Shown here: positions 43,952 through 51,766 of the stretch, piece after piece
How the letters are laid out: the number at the start of each line of letters is the position of its first letter
How positions within the stretch are numbered: the stretch's first letter is position 1
Assembly (NCBI GenBank): GCA_030156665.1
Contig: JASGMB010000006.1
Coordinates: forward strand, 1-52,436
Direction of reading: 5' to 3'
DNA length: 52,436 nucleotides
DNA from: Clostridiales bacterium
Lineage (GTDB): Bacteria > Bacillota > Clostridia > SK-Y3
Translations under genes and position numbers: made by a program
Notes under the pieces: model-generated
What the model saw: the letters and a program-made list of their open reading frames with translations, nothing else
The model's database searches: none
Told to the model about the DNA's origin: nothing

Positions 43952-45349
43952 ATGCCTAAGGTTAAAATTACTGAGACCGTTTTAAGGGATGCGCATCAGT
44001 CATTAATTGCAACTAGAATGACCACGGAAGAGATGCTCCCAATTTTAGATGAATTAGATAAAGTAGGCTACCATTCACTTGAAGCATGGGGTGGAGCAAC
44101 GTTTGATGCTTGTTTAAGATTTCTAAACGAAGACCCATGGGAAAGATTAAGAACAATAAGAAAAGCAGTAAAAAACACCAAACTTCAGATGCTTTTTAGA
44201 GGTCAAAATATTTTGGGATACAAACATTACGCAGATGATGTAGTTGAATATTTTGTGCAAAAATCTATTGCAAATGGGATAGATATTTTGAGAATATTTG
44301 ATGCACTAAATGATATTCGAAACTTACAAACGGCTATTAACGCTTGTAAAAAAGAAGGCGGACATGTACAAGCAACTGTATGTTACACCATAAGCCCCGT
44401 ACATACTGTCGATTCTTTCGTAAAATTATCAAAACAGCTTGAAGATAATGGAGCTGACTCCATATGTATTAAAGATATGGCAGGACTTTTAACTCCTTAT
44501 GCAGCTTATGACTTGGTTAAATCTATGAAAAAAGCAGTTAAAATTCCTATTCAGCTTCATACTCACTATACTAGCGGTGTTGCTTCTATGGCATATTTAA
44601 AAGCAATTGAAGCAGGGGTAGATGTTGTGGATACAGCGATATCTCCAATGGCATTAGGTACGGCGCAACCACCAACCGAACCCCTAGTTGCTACATTACA
44701 AGGAACTGAATATGATACCGGATTAGATTTAAAACAATTAAGCAAAATTGCTGATTATTTTAAACCTTTACGAGAAAAATATATTGAAAGTGGATTAATG
44801 GATCCAAAAGTTATGGGCGTCGATATAAACACTTTATTATATCAAATTCCTGGAGGTATGATCTCTAACCTAGTATCTCAATTGAAGCAACAGAACAAGG
44901 CGGATAAGTTTGATGAAGTGCTCAGAGAAGTACCAAGAGTTAGAGAAGACTTTGGTTTCCCACCACTTGTAACGCCTTCAAGTCAGATTGTTGGTACGCA
45001 AGCCGTATTAAATGTAATTATGGGTGAACGATATAAAATGGTTTCAAAAGAATCTAAGGCACTTGTAAAGGGTGAATATGGTAAAACTGCTGTTCCGATT
45101 TCTGATGAAATCAAAAAGAAAATCATTGGGGACGAGGAACAGATTACCTGCCGTCCGGCGGATTTAATTGAACCGGAGTTAGATAAATTAAGAGGTGAAA
45201 TCAAAGAATTTATGGAACAGGATGAAGATGTATTATCTTATGCTTTATTCCCTCAAGTTGCATTAAAATTCTTCGAATTTAGACGTGCACAAAAATATAA
45301 AATTGATGGGGATATGGTAGATATGGAACAAAAAACTCATCCGATATGA
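43952..45349 (+). CDS. Oxaloacetate decarboxylase/transcarboxylase 5S-type carboxyltransferase subunit
   Basis: A 465-residue TIM-barrel carboxyltransferase like OadA, pyruvate carboxylase subunit B or transcarboxylase 5S, but without an attached biotinyl domain. It has the HMGL-like motif ETVLRDAHQSL, RGQNILGYKHYADD, the active-site lysine region DSICIKDMAGLL, and the metal histidines in IQLHTHYTSGVA. It would exchange a carboxyl group between oxaloacetate/pyruvate and the biotin carrier. AAAGGAGG precedes the ATG. The 159-base gap before it has no terminator, so it belongs to the operon. Confidence 0.93.
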   Translation: MPKVKITETVLRDAHQSLIATRMTTEEMLPILDELDKVGYHSLEAWGGATFDACLRFLNEDPWERLRTIRKAVKNTKLQMLFRGQNILGYKHYADDVVEYFVQKSIANGIDILRIFDALNDIRNLQTAINACKKEGGHVQATVCYTISPVHTVDSFVKLSKQLEDNGADSICIKDMAGLLTPYAAYDLVKSMKKAVKIPIQLHTHYTSGVASMAYLKAIEAGVDVVDTAISPMALGTAQPPTEPLVATLQGTEYDTGLDLKQLSKIADYFKPLREKYIESGLMDPKVMGVDINTLLYQIPGGMISNLVSQLKQQNKADKFDEVLREVPRVREDFGFPPLVTPSSQIVGTQAVLNVIMGERYKMVSKESKALVKGEYGKTAVPISDEIKKKIIGDEEQITCRPADLIEPELDKLRGEIKEFMEQDEDVLSYALFPQVALKFFEFRRAQKYKIDGDMVDMEQKTHPI

Positions 45350-45366
45350 TTTAAGTTACAGTAATT

Positions 45367-45420
45367 TAATGGTGGATAATTATTAATAGATTTGATAACT
45401 ATCCACCATTAGCAATTTTT
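45367..45420. terminator. Bidirectional terminator between convergent genes
   Basis: TAATGGTGGATA (45367-45378) and TATCCACCATTA (45400-45411) are perfect complements, followed by a T run on the plus strand. The stop codon of the reverse-strand gene (45409-45411) is part of the right arm. Confidence 0.85.
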
Positions 45421-46047
45421 ATGTAAATAAATAATATTAGGTTTGTTACTTGTATACCTTAGGACTTTTACCTGTGTAAAAGGTTCTAGGGTTTTTCCAC
45501 ATTTTAGACAGCTATAATATTTATTAGGCATCGTCTCATAAGAGTACTGTACTGGGATACTGCCATATTTTTGCCAACTTTTCCATCCTACTTTACACAG
45601 TTTAGCCCGAGTATTATAGTCTGCATATACCCATCGTAAGATTTTATGAAAGTGAAATGGATATTTTGTATATTTAATGTATTGTTCTGGAAACCCGAGC
45701 GAAATAGTATATTCTTCAAATGTTCTCTCTATTTTATCTTGTAATAGGCCTGTGATTTGTGTACTCTGCCATATGTATTTCTCTTGATCAAGCCAGCTTC
45801 TTAATTTATCAAACATATAACCTTGGCATACTTCTATTGTATCTGTTTTGGATACCGACAAAGCTTTAAAACCGTTTTTTACGATCTGAACAACATAGTC
45901 TAAATATCTTTTTTGAGGAAAATTTTTTTGGTTATAGTATTTTATAGGAATAATATCATAAAAATATTCATTTGTTTCCGTTCTAAAAATTCCAATACAA
46001 GTTCCGCCTATTAAACTGCCACTTCCTGAATCATCTATTTGTATCAA
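45409..46047 (-). CDS. Protein of unknown function with zinc-ribbon-like tail
   Basis: The only reverse-strand gene, 212 residues, not assigned to a family here. It starts MIQIDDSGSGSLIGGTCIGIF; predicted strands with early acidic residues, then a helix (YLDYVVQIVKNGFKAL) and a strand with Glu (DTIEVCQGY) recall an RNase H-like fold. The C-terminus has CLKC and later H-x2-x-C-type residues (YLHKNC), which could bind zinc. The TTG start has GAAGGGGAAG upstream on that strand. No partner gene is adjacent. Coding is well supported by length and composition; function is open. Confidence 0.8.
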   Translation of the reverse strand: MIQIDDSGSGSLIGGTCIGIFRTETNEYFYDIIPIKYYNQKNFPQKRYLDYVVQIVKNGFKALSVSKTDTIEVCQGYMFDKLRSWLDQEKYIWQSTQITGLLQDKIERTFEEYTISLGFPEQYIKYTKYPFHFHKILRWVYADYNTRAKLCKVGWKSWQKYGSIPVQYSYETMPNKYYSCLKCGKTLEPFTQVKVLRYTSNKPNIIYLHKNC

Positions 46048-46359
46048 GTTGTCACTTCCCCTTCAACTATAGAAAAAATCGTTAAATATAAAATAAGCAT
46101 ATACGATAATATTTTTATAACTACTAAAGATTCTTTTATTTTAAATTTTGAACTTTTGCACGTAAATTTAGTATTTGAAAAAGAGTGCAATCTTATCAAA
46201 AATAATAAAACTACTTGATTTTTGTTATATTAAATAATAATATAAGAAAAAAGAAAAAGCTTTTTAAAAATAATTTAAACTAAAATTTTTGCAAGACTTT
46301 AATTTTTAACATCGTATTATGTAATCTTTAAGGTATAAAAAGTCTGGAGGATTGTAACC
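46048..46359. other. 312-base divergent intergenic region
   Basis: Very AT-rich spacer between the reverse-strand gene and the small gene at 46360. It includes the inverted repeat TTGCAC (46156-46161)/GTGCAA (46185-46190) and an AAAAAGCTTTTT palindrome near 46254. It should contain promoters for both directions, but none was convincing. Confidence 0.4.
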
Positions 46360-46527
46360 ATGAACGACAGTAGTAAACTACAACTAAAAGCAACGCTTGA
46401 AATTAGTATGAATGATGAACTGTATAAACTTATAGATTTTTTAAATAAAAATCTAAAACAAAAAAATCTAATATTTGGTTTGGCTCAAAAAGAAGATAAG
46501 ATGATTGTTACAATATATGAAACATAA
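46360..46527 (+). CDS. Small YpmA/DUF4264-like protein
   Basis: A 55-residue protein, MNDSSKLQLKATLEISMNDE... ending MIVTIYET. It has GGAGG nine bases before the ATG, strong evidence for translation. The segment LYKLIDFLNKNLKQKNLIFGLA recalls my memory of the short YpmA (DUF4264) family found in spore formers; this match is from recall and unverified. No function is known. It stands alone between two structured non-coding regions. Confidence 0.75.
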   Translation: MNDSSKLQLKATLEISMNDELYKLIDFLNKNLKQKNLIFGLAQKEDKMIVTIYET

Positions 46528-46553
46528 AAAAGCAAATTTAGAAAATTTTTTAT

Positions 46554-46620
46554 AACACATAGGAAATTATAAACCTTTATATTCTGTGGATAAATTTATT
46601 TATAATTTCCGTTATGTGTT
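46554..46620 (+). promoter_or_regulatory. Long inverted repeat upstream of the RpiR-type gene
   Basis: A 20-nt arm (46554-46573) pairs with 46599-46620 over 20 positions with only a 2-nt bulge; the shared parts are AACACATA and GGAAATTATAAA. It could terminate the small gene, act as an operator, or be a leader helix. TATAAT at 46601-46606 inside the right arm might be a -10. Confidence 0.6.
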
Positions 46621-46622
46621 TC

Positions 46623-46663
46623 AAAAAAGTCAACCTTAAAATCTTTTATAAAAAGACTTTTTT
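46623..46663 (+). terminator. Attenuator-like terminator abutting the RpiR-type gene
   Basis: AAAAAAGTC (46623-46631) and GACTTTTTT (46655-46663) form a perfect 9-bp stem ending in six T residues. Only 10 bases separate it from the AGGAGG (46674-46679) of the next gene, leaving no room for a promoter in between. Confidence 0.7.
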
Positions 46664-46688
46664 ATTAACATATAGGAGGCGGAGACGG

Positions 46689-47576
46689 ATGGAGAAAAAA
46701 AAAGATTTAATTTCAAGAATTCACTCCTTAATGGCCGAATTTAGTAAAGGTCAAAAACTAATTGCTAATTATATACTAAATCATTATGATAAAGCAGCTT
46801 TTATGACTGCAGCACGATTAGGCAGTGTAGTAGGAGTCAGTGAATCTACCGTTGTAAGATTTGCCACAGAATTAGGATATGACGGTTACCCTAAATTACA
46901 AAAAGCTCTACAAGAACTTATTAGAACCAAACTAACGGCTGTTCAAAGAATGGAGATAACTTCTGATAGAATTGGTGAACAAGATATCTTATCTACCGTA
47001 TTACATTCAGATATGGATAAAATTAGACTAACACTTGATGAAATTGATAAGCAAGACTTTGAAAAAATCATAGAAACTATTCTTAAAGCAAGAAAAATAT
47101 ACATACTGGGTGTTCGTAGTTCTGCTGCTCTTGCAAGCTTTTTAGGGTTTTATTTTAATCTTATATTTGATAATGTCCGATTAGTACATACTACCAGTGT
47201 TAGTGAAATGTTTGAACAAATACTCAGGGTTGGTCCCGAAGATGTAGTAATAGGTATTAGCTTTCCGAGATATTCCAGGCGTACACTTAAAGCACTGCAG
47301 TATGCAAAAGATCAGAAAAGTAAAGTAGTTGCTATTACTGACAGTTATCTTTCACCGCTTGTAAATTATGCTAACCATACAATTATAGCCCGGAGTGATA
47401 TGGCATCTTTCGTAGATTCGTTAGTTGCCCCTTTAAGTGTTATAAATGCACTCATTGTTGCTTTAGGAATGAGAAAAAAGAATGAAGTATATAAAACTTT
47501 TGAACAGCTTGAACATATTTGGGATGAATATCAGGTATATGAAAAATACGCTGATACCATTGAGGAAGAAAAATAA
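46689..47576 (+). CDS. MurR/RpiR family transcriptional regulator
   Basis: A 295-residue regulator with an N-terminal RpiR helix-turn-helix (about 1-77; VVGVSESTVVRFATELGYDGYPKLQKAL is the recognition region) and a C-terminal SIS domain (about 120-260) that binds phosphosugars. The effector and targets cannot be told from sequence. ATG 46689 has AGGAGG ten bases upstream; the frame is open back to 46614 through the terminator, which is not coding. The terminator in its leader suggests attenuation. The histidine phosphatase gene follows 15 bases later. Confidence 0.92.
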   Translation: MEKKKDLISRIHSLMAEFSKGQKLIANYILNHYDKAAFMTAARLGSVVGVSESTVVRFATELGYDGYPKLQKALQELIRTKLTAVQRMEITSDRIGEQDILSTVLHSDMDKIRLTLDEIDKQDFEKIIETILKARKIYILGVRSSAALASFLGFYFNLIFDNVRLVHTTSVSEMFEQILRVGPEDVVIGISFPRYSRRTLKALQYAKDQKSKVVAITDSYLSPLVNYANHTIIARSDMASFVDSLVAPLSVINALIVALGMRKKNEVYKTFEQLEHIWDEYQVYEKYADTIEEEK

Positions 47577-47591
47577 TGGCCGAGGTGAAAA

Positions 47592-48206
47592 ATGACTAAG
47601 TTGTTTTTGATCAGACACGGTTTAACTGAATGGAATAAATTAAATAAGTTTCAAGGTTCATCGGATATATCGCTGTGTAAAGAAGGGGTTGAACAAGCAA
47701 AAAAACTTGCTAGTAGATTGAGTTCTTACAATTTTGAAGCTATATATGCTAGTGATTTAAGTAGAGCTTATGATACGGCAACATATATAGCGCAAGCTCA
47801 TAATCTAGTTGTAAAAAAAATTCCAGAGCTAAGAGAGATTCATTTTGGAGAATGGGAAGGTTTAACAAAAGATGAAATTATAAAATTAAAAAATTATGAT
47901 TTTAACCGTTGGAAAGTTTCACCTCATTCTGAAAAATTTCCTGGTGAAGGTAGTTTTTTAAATGTTCAACGAAGAGTTATGAAAGGCATTCACACAATTT
48001 TATCTAGGCACACAGAAGGTAACATTGTTATTGTTTCCCATGGAGGTTCTTTAAAAATTATTATTTTAAGCTTATTAGAATTGGATTTGTCTTTTTATCG
48101 CAAATTCTGGTTAGGTAATACTTCATTAAGTATTATTGAATTGCAGCAGCATCGAAGTATTTTAAATCTATTAAATGATATGAGCCATCTTGAAAACTCT
48201 GTATAG
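47592..48206 (+). CDS. Histidine phosphatase family protein (phosphoglycerate mutase-like)
   Basis: A 204-residue member of the branch-1 histidine phosphatases. The phosphorylated His9 lies in LIRHGLTEWN, the second catalytic histidine in VSHGGSL, and the acidic residue in REIHFGEWEGL. Substrates in this group vary (phosphoglycerate, alpha-ribazole phosphate, sugar phosphates), so none is assigned. It is likely co-transcribed with the RpiR-type regulator and the next flavoprotein; GAGGTG precedes the ATG. Confidence 0.93.
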   Translation: MTKLFLIRHGLTEWNKLNKFQGSSDISLCKEGVEQAKKLASRLSSYNFEAIYASDLSRAYDTATYIAQAHNLVVKKIPELREIHFGEWEGLTKDEIIKLKNYDFNRWKVSPHSEKFPGEGSFLNVQRRVMKGIHTILSRHTEGNIVIVSHGGSLKIIILSLLELDLSFYRKFWLGNTSLSIIELQQHRSILNLLNDMSHLENSV

Positions 48207-48231
48207 AAAATAATTTATGGGAGTGAAGTGA

Positions 48232-49464
48232 TTGTCAAATTCAAAAAAGGTAATTGTAGTAGGTGGAGGAGCTGCAGGAATGATGGCTGCTGGCACTGCA
48301 GGAAATAGAGGATTAGATGTGGTTTTGATTGAAAAAAATAATCGACTTGGGAAAAAACTTCTAATTACCGGTAAAGGTAGATGTAATATAACGAATAATA
48401 CTGATATAGAAGGGCTTATTCAAAATATACCGGTGAATGGAAATTTTTTATATAGTGCTTTTTATACTTTTTCAAATAGCGATCTAATAGATTTTTTTGA
48501 AGGATTAGGGTTAAAAGTTAAATTTGAACGAGGAGGAAGAGTTTTTCCCGCTTCAGACAAAGCTGGTGATGTAGTAAAAGCACTTGAAAAATATATTAAG
48601 AGAAGTAATGTTAATGTTGTCAATGCAGAAGTCACAGATATTCTCACAGAGAGGGGAAAAGTGATAGGCGTAACTCTTAAAAATGGACGTAAATTATATA
48701 GTGAAAGTGTCATTATCGCCACAGGAGGGATGTCTTATCCAGGAACAGGTTCCACGGGAGACGGTTATCATTTTGCAAAACAGTTAGGGCATACTATTAC
48801 TCCTTTAAAACCATCCTTAGTACCACTTGAAGTAAAAGAACAATGGGTAAAGGAATTACAAGGATTGTCTTTAAAAAATGTTTCCATTACTGTTTTGGAT
48901 AATAAATCTAAAAAGGTATATCATGATTTTGGAGAAATGTTATTTACTCATTTTGGAGTTTCCGGTCCAATTATATTAAGTGCAAGCTCTCATATGAGAA
49001 ATATTAAAAATAATCAATATCGATTGAAAATTGACTTTAAGCCAGCACTTACGGAAGATCAACTTGATAAAAGAATTCAAAGAGATTTTGAAAAATTCTC
49101 CCGAAAGCATTTTATAAATTCACTAGACGAGCTACTCCCGCAAAAACTTATTCCTGTAATTGTTGAACTATCCAGTATACCTAAAGATAAAGTTGTTAAT
49201 CAAATAACGAGACAGGAACGAAGAGACTTAATTGACTTACTAAAATCTTTGACATTACATATAACCGGATTTAGACCTTTAAAAGAGGCTATTATTACTT
49301 CTGGTGGTGTAGCAGTGAATGAGATTGATCCGGGCACAATGGAATCAAAAATAGTAAAAGGATTATTTTTTGCAGGTGAAATCATTGATGTTGATGGATA
49401 TACAGGAGGATTTAATTTACAAATTGCTTTTTCTACAGGCTATATAGCAGGACTTTATTGTTAA
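48232..49464 (+). CDS. NAD(P)/FAD-dependent oxidoreductase, BaiN/HI0933 family
   Basis: A flavoprotein of 410 residues. The N-terminal dinucleotide-binding motif is VVGGGAAGMMAAGTA; GKGRCNITNNTD and ATGGMSYPGTGSTGDGYHFA are family signatures, and the C-terminal GGVAVNEIDPGTMESK and GEIIDVDGYTGGFNLQIAF close the FAD site. The family's physiological reaction is largely unknown; one member acts in bile acid reduction. The TTG start follows GGGAGTG. It precedes cmk-plsC in many Firmicutes. Confidence 0.93.
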   Translation: MSNSKKVIVVGGGAAGMMAAGTAGNRGLDVVLIEKNNRLGKKLLITGKGRCNITNNTDIEGLIQNIPVNGNFLYSAFYTFSNSDLIDFFEGLGLKVKFERGGRVFPASDKAGDVVKALEKYIKRSNVNVVNAEVTDILTERGKVIGVTLKNGRKLYSESVIIATGGMSYPGTGSTGDGYHFAKQLGHTITPLKPSLVPLEVKEQWVKELQGLSLKNVSITVLDNKSKKVYHDFGEMLFTHFGVSGPIILSASSHMRNIKNNQYRLKIDFKPALTEDQLDKRIQRDFEKFSRKHFINSLDELLPQKLIPVIVELSSIPKDKVVNQITRQERRDLIDLLKSLTLHITGFRPLKEAIITSGGVAVNEIDPGTMESKIVKGLFFAGEIIDVDGYTGGFNLQIAFSTGYIAGLYC

Positions 49465-49623
49465 TCAAACTTATATCATACTGTACCAATCTTTACAGAA
49501 GATTACTTTAGTAGATACATGTCGATCAGATATAAGTATTGAGTATTTTTTCTCCGCTTTGTGCATAATATACTATGAATAATCGATTCTGGTAAATTTA
49601 TGCTGACCGGAGGGATTAATACG

Positions 49624-50115
49624 ATGAAATTAAAAAAAATTAAAAATTTCTTCCACCAATTAGGTAAAATCAATATTATCAATAAAAACGTCGAAAGATG
49701 CTTAGTGTTCCTTTCATCCTTTTTTGTATTGTTATTGATTATTTCACAAATAGGACTTATAAATAAAACGACAAGAACCTTTTTTACTGATATTGAGCAA
49801 TATGAAGGGGTAAATATAAATGACCTGGAAGAGGTTTTTAAACATGGTGAGTTGACGCTGCAACTTATAGATGGTAATGTGAATCAAGACATAAAAATAT
49901 TGTTAAATGGGGCTACGGTTTATAAATTTGAAACCGACACTTTAAATATAAAAGTAAGAAATAATTGTCTAGTTGAAATAGATGGTACAAAAGTAAAATC
50001 ACCCTTTAAGGTGAAAATAATAGATGTAAGTGACAATATTGCTACATATTGTAAAGATAAAGAGGTTGAAGTAAAATCCAATATTGAAGTTTTAACTAGA
50101 ATTTTTTTAAATTAA
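49624..50115 (+). CDS. Unknown single-pass membrane protein
   Basis: A 163-residue protein that I do not recognise. A basic N-terminus (KLKKIKNFFHQLGKINIINK) is followed by one membrane helix (about 29-50, FLSSFFVLLLIISQIGLI) and an outside domain of about 110 residues rich in beta strands, with LTLQLIDGNVNQDIKILLNG and KVRNNCLVEIDGTKVK. The ATG has CGGAGGG nine bases upstream. It sits between the flavoprotein and the HutP-family gene, with 159 and 64 bases of spacing. Confidence 0.75.
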   Translation: MKLKKIKNFFHQLGKINIINKNVERCLVFLSSFFVLLLIISQIGLINKTTRTFFTDIEQYEGVNINDLEEVFKHGELTLQLIDGNVNQDIKILLNGATVYKFETDTLNIKVRNNCLVEIDGTKVKSPFKVKIIDVSDNIATYCKDKEVEVKSNIEVLTRIFLN

Positions 50116-50179
50116 TATTGTAGCAGTTTCATTATTCATATATAATAGATTCAAATATATTAAAAATAGGAGTATACTT

Positions 50180-50593
50180 ATGAAAAATTTTGGTAGTAAA
50201 GATATAGCTAGTGCAGCAATAAAATTGTCTCTTACAAATGACCGGCAAGAAGAAAAAAAATTACAGGCACAATTTCTAGAATTGGGTATAAGAACAGCAG
50301 CTGTTGATTATGGTGGAGAATTTATTAGTTCGGTTATGAAAATCGTCGAGAGAGCAGTTGTATCTGCCAAACGTGAAGGGGTTATTGGCGATTCACATTC
50401 AGAAGAAGGTGCTGTCGCCGGTGCTACAAGAGAGGCTTTATCACAAATTATGAATAAGGCTATCGGTTTAAATGTTGGTGGTAAAATAGGAATTGCACGA
50501 TATCAGGATCATATTAGCGTATCTATATTTTTTGGTATTGGTCTTTTACATCTAAATGAAGTAGCTATAGGTTTAGGTCATAGAGTTGCATAG
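50180..50593 (+). CDS. HutP family protein
   Basis: A 137-residue member of the family of HutP, the RNA-binding antiterminator of Bacillus histidine utilisation. RTAAVDYGGEFISSVMKIVERAVVSAKREGVI and EGAVAGATREALSQIMNKAIGLNVGGKIGIARY are characteristic of the clostridial branch. No hut gene is nearby, so it probably controls something else. AGGAG precedes the ATG. aroH follows after 17 bases and is probably co-transcribed. Confidence 0.88.
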   Translation: MKNFGSKDIASAAIKLSLTNDRQEEKKLQAQFLELGIRTAAVDYGGEFISSVMKIVERAVVSAKREGVIGDSHSEEGAVAGATREALSQIMNKAIGLNVGGKIGIARYQDHISVSIFFGIGLLHLNEVAIGLGHRVA

Positions 50594-50610
50594 AAAGTGA
50601 GGAGATGAAT

Positions 50611-50973
50611 ATGACTGTTAGAGCAGTACGAGGCGCGATAACAGTTGATGAAAATACTAAAGAACAAATTATTTTACATACAAAAGAATTGCTGAACGAA
50701 ATGCTTGTATCAAATCATATCAATCCCAATGATATAATTAGTATTTTTTTTACAACTACTAAAGATGTTAATGCTGTCTTCCCATCGGTTGCTGCAAGGG
50801 AAATGGGATTTACCAATGTACCACTAATGTGTGCCAGTGAAATAGATGTTCCCGACAGTTTACAAAAATGTATACGAATTATGATGCATATAAATGTTGA
50901 AAAAAATTTAAATCAAATTTCTCATATTTATTTAAAGGATGCAAAAAAGTTAAGACCTGATCTATCTAAATAA
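50611..50973 (+). CDS. aroH: Chorismate mutase, AroH type
   Basis: Converts chorismate to prephenate for phenylalanine and tyrosine synthesis. The 120-residue product is of the trimeric Bacillus AroH fold, with VRAVRGAITVDENT at the start, the FPSVAAREMGFTNVPLMCASEIDVPDSL active-site region and CIRIMMHIN. The second of two close ATGs (50611) is used because GTGAGGAG abuts the first. It is the only aromatic pathway gene here. Confidence 0.94.
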   Translation: MTVRAVRGAITVDENTKEQIILHTKELLNEMLVSNHINPNDIISIFFTTTKDVNAVFPSVAAREMGFTNVPLMCASEIDVPDSLQKCIRIMMHINVEKNLNQISHIYLKDAKKLRPDLSK

Positions 50974-50979
50974 GCTTTG

Positions 50980-51017
50980 CTTGTTAGTTATTTATGAATA
51001 GCTAACAAGTTTTTTTA
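50980..51017 (+). terminator. aroH terminator
   Basis: CTTGTTAGTTATT (50980-50992) pairs with AATAGCTAACAAG (50997-51009) with one G-U pair, followed by seven T residues. A run of 14 A residues comes next. Confidence 0.9.
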
Positions 51018-51094
51018 CAAAAAAAAAAAAAAGGATTTTCAATTTTTTTATAGAATACTTATAAATTGAATGTACAAGGGAGGTAGCAAAAATT

Positions 51095-51766
51095 ATGTCG
51101 ACTACTAATATAGCAATAGATGGACCGGCAGGTGCAGGGAAAAGCACGATGGCTAAAATTATAGCTGATAAATTGGGATATATATATATTGATACTGGTG
51201 CAATGTATCGCGCCGTTGCATTATATGCCATACAAAGAAATATTGATACAAATGATGTAGAAAAAATTCGCAGTATACTAGATCATATTGATATTGATAT
51301 AAAATATGATGAAGACGGACAAGTTATTTTGTTAAATGGCCAAGATGTTACAAAAGAAATCAGAACACCAGAAGTTTCAGTAGGTGCCTCCAATGTTGCC
51401 GCTATTCCCGAAGTAAGACTTAAACTTGTCGAACTTCAAAGAAAACTTGCTACAGAAAATAATGTAATTATGGATGGCAGAGACATAGGTACATATGTGT
51501 TACCGAATGCAAATATAAAAATATTTTTGACGGCTTCAGTTGAAGAAAGGGCTAGAAGAAGATATGAAGAAATGATTGCTAAACAATATTCTTGCAACTA
51601 TGAAGATATAAAAAAAGAAATTGAATATAGAGACAGAAATGATAGCAGTAGAGCTTTTGCTCCACTCACAATTGCTGATGATGCTGTTGTAATTGATACT
51701 TCTAATAATAAATTAGAACAATCTGTTGAGATGATATTACAGGTAATAAAAGAAAGGTTATCATAA
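51095..51766 (+). CDS. cmk: Cytidylate kinase
   Basis: Phosphorylates CMP and dCMP. The 223-residue protein has the P-loop GPAGAGKS at 10-17, then DTGAMYRAVALYA and the MDGRDIGTYVLPNA substrate segment; DRNDSSRAFAPLTIADDAVVIDTS is the conserved end. AAGGGAGG precedes the ATG. It overlaps plsC by one base. The upstream 120 bases contain the A14 run and an inverted repeat TTCAATTT/AAATTGAA around a weak promoter-like TATAAA. Confidence 0.97.
   Translation: MSTTNIAIDGPAGAGKSTMAKIIADKLGYIYIDTGAMYRAVALYAIQRNIDTNDVEKIRSILDHIDIDIKYDEDGQVILLNGQDVTKEIRTPEVSVGASNVAAIPEVRLKLVELQRKLATENNVIMDGRDIGTYVLPNANIKIFLTASVEERARRRYEEMIAKQYSCNYEDIKKEIEYRDRNDSSRAFAPLTIADDAVVIDTSNNKLEQSVEMILQVIKERLS

Noticed and set aside
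46614-46688. N-terminal extension of the RpiR-type gene by 25 codons
   Set aside because: It crosses the attenuator-like terminator and lacks a ribosome binding site; AGGAGG supports 46689.
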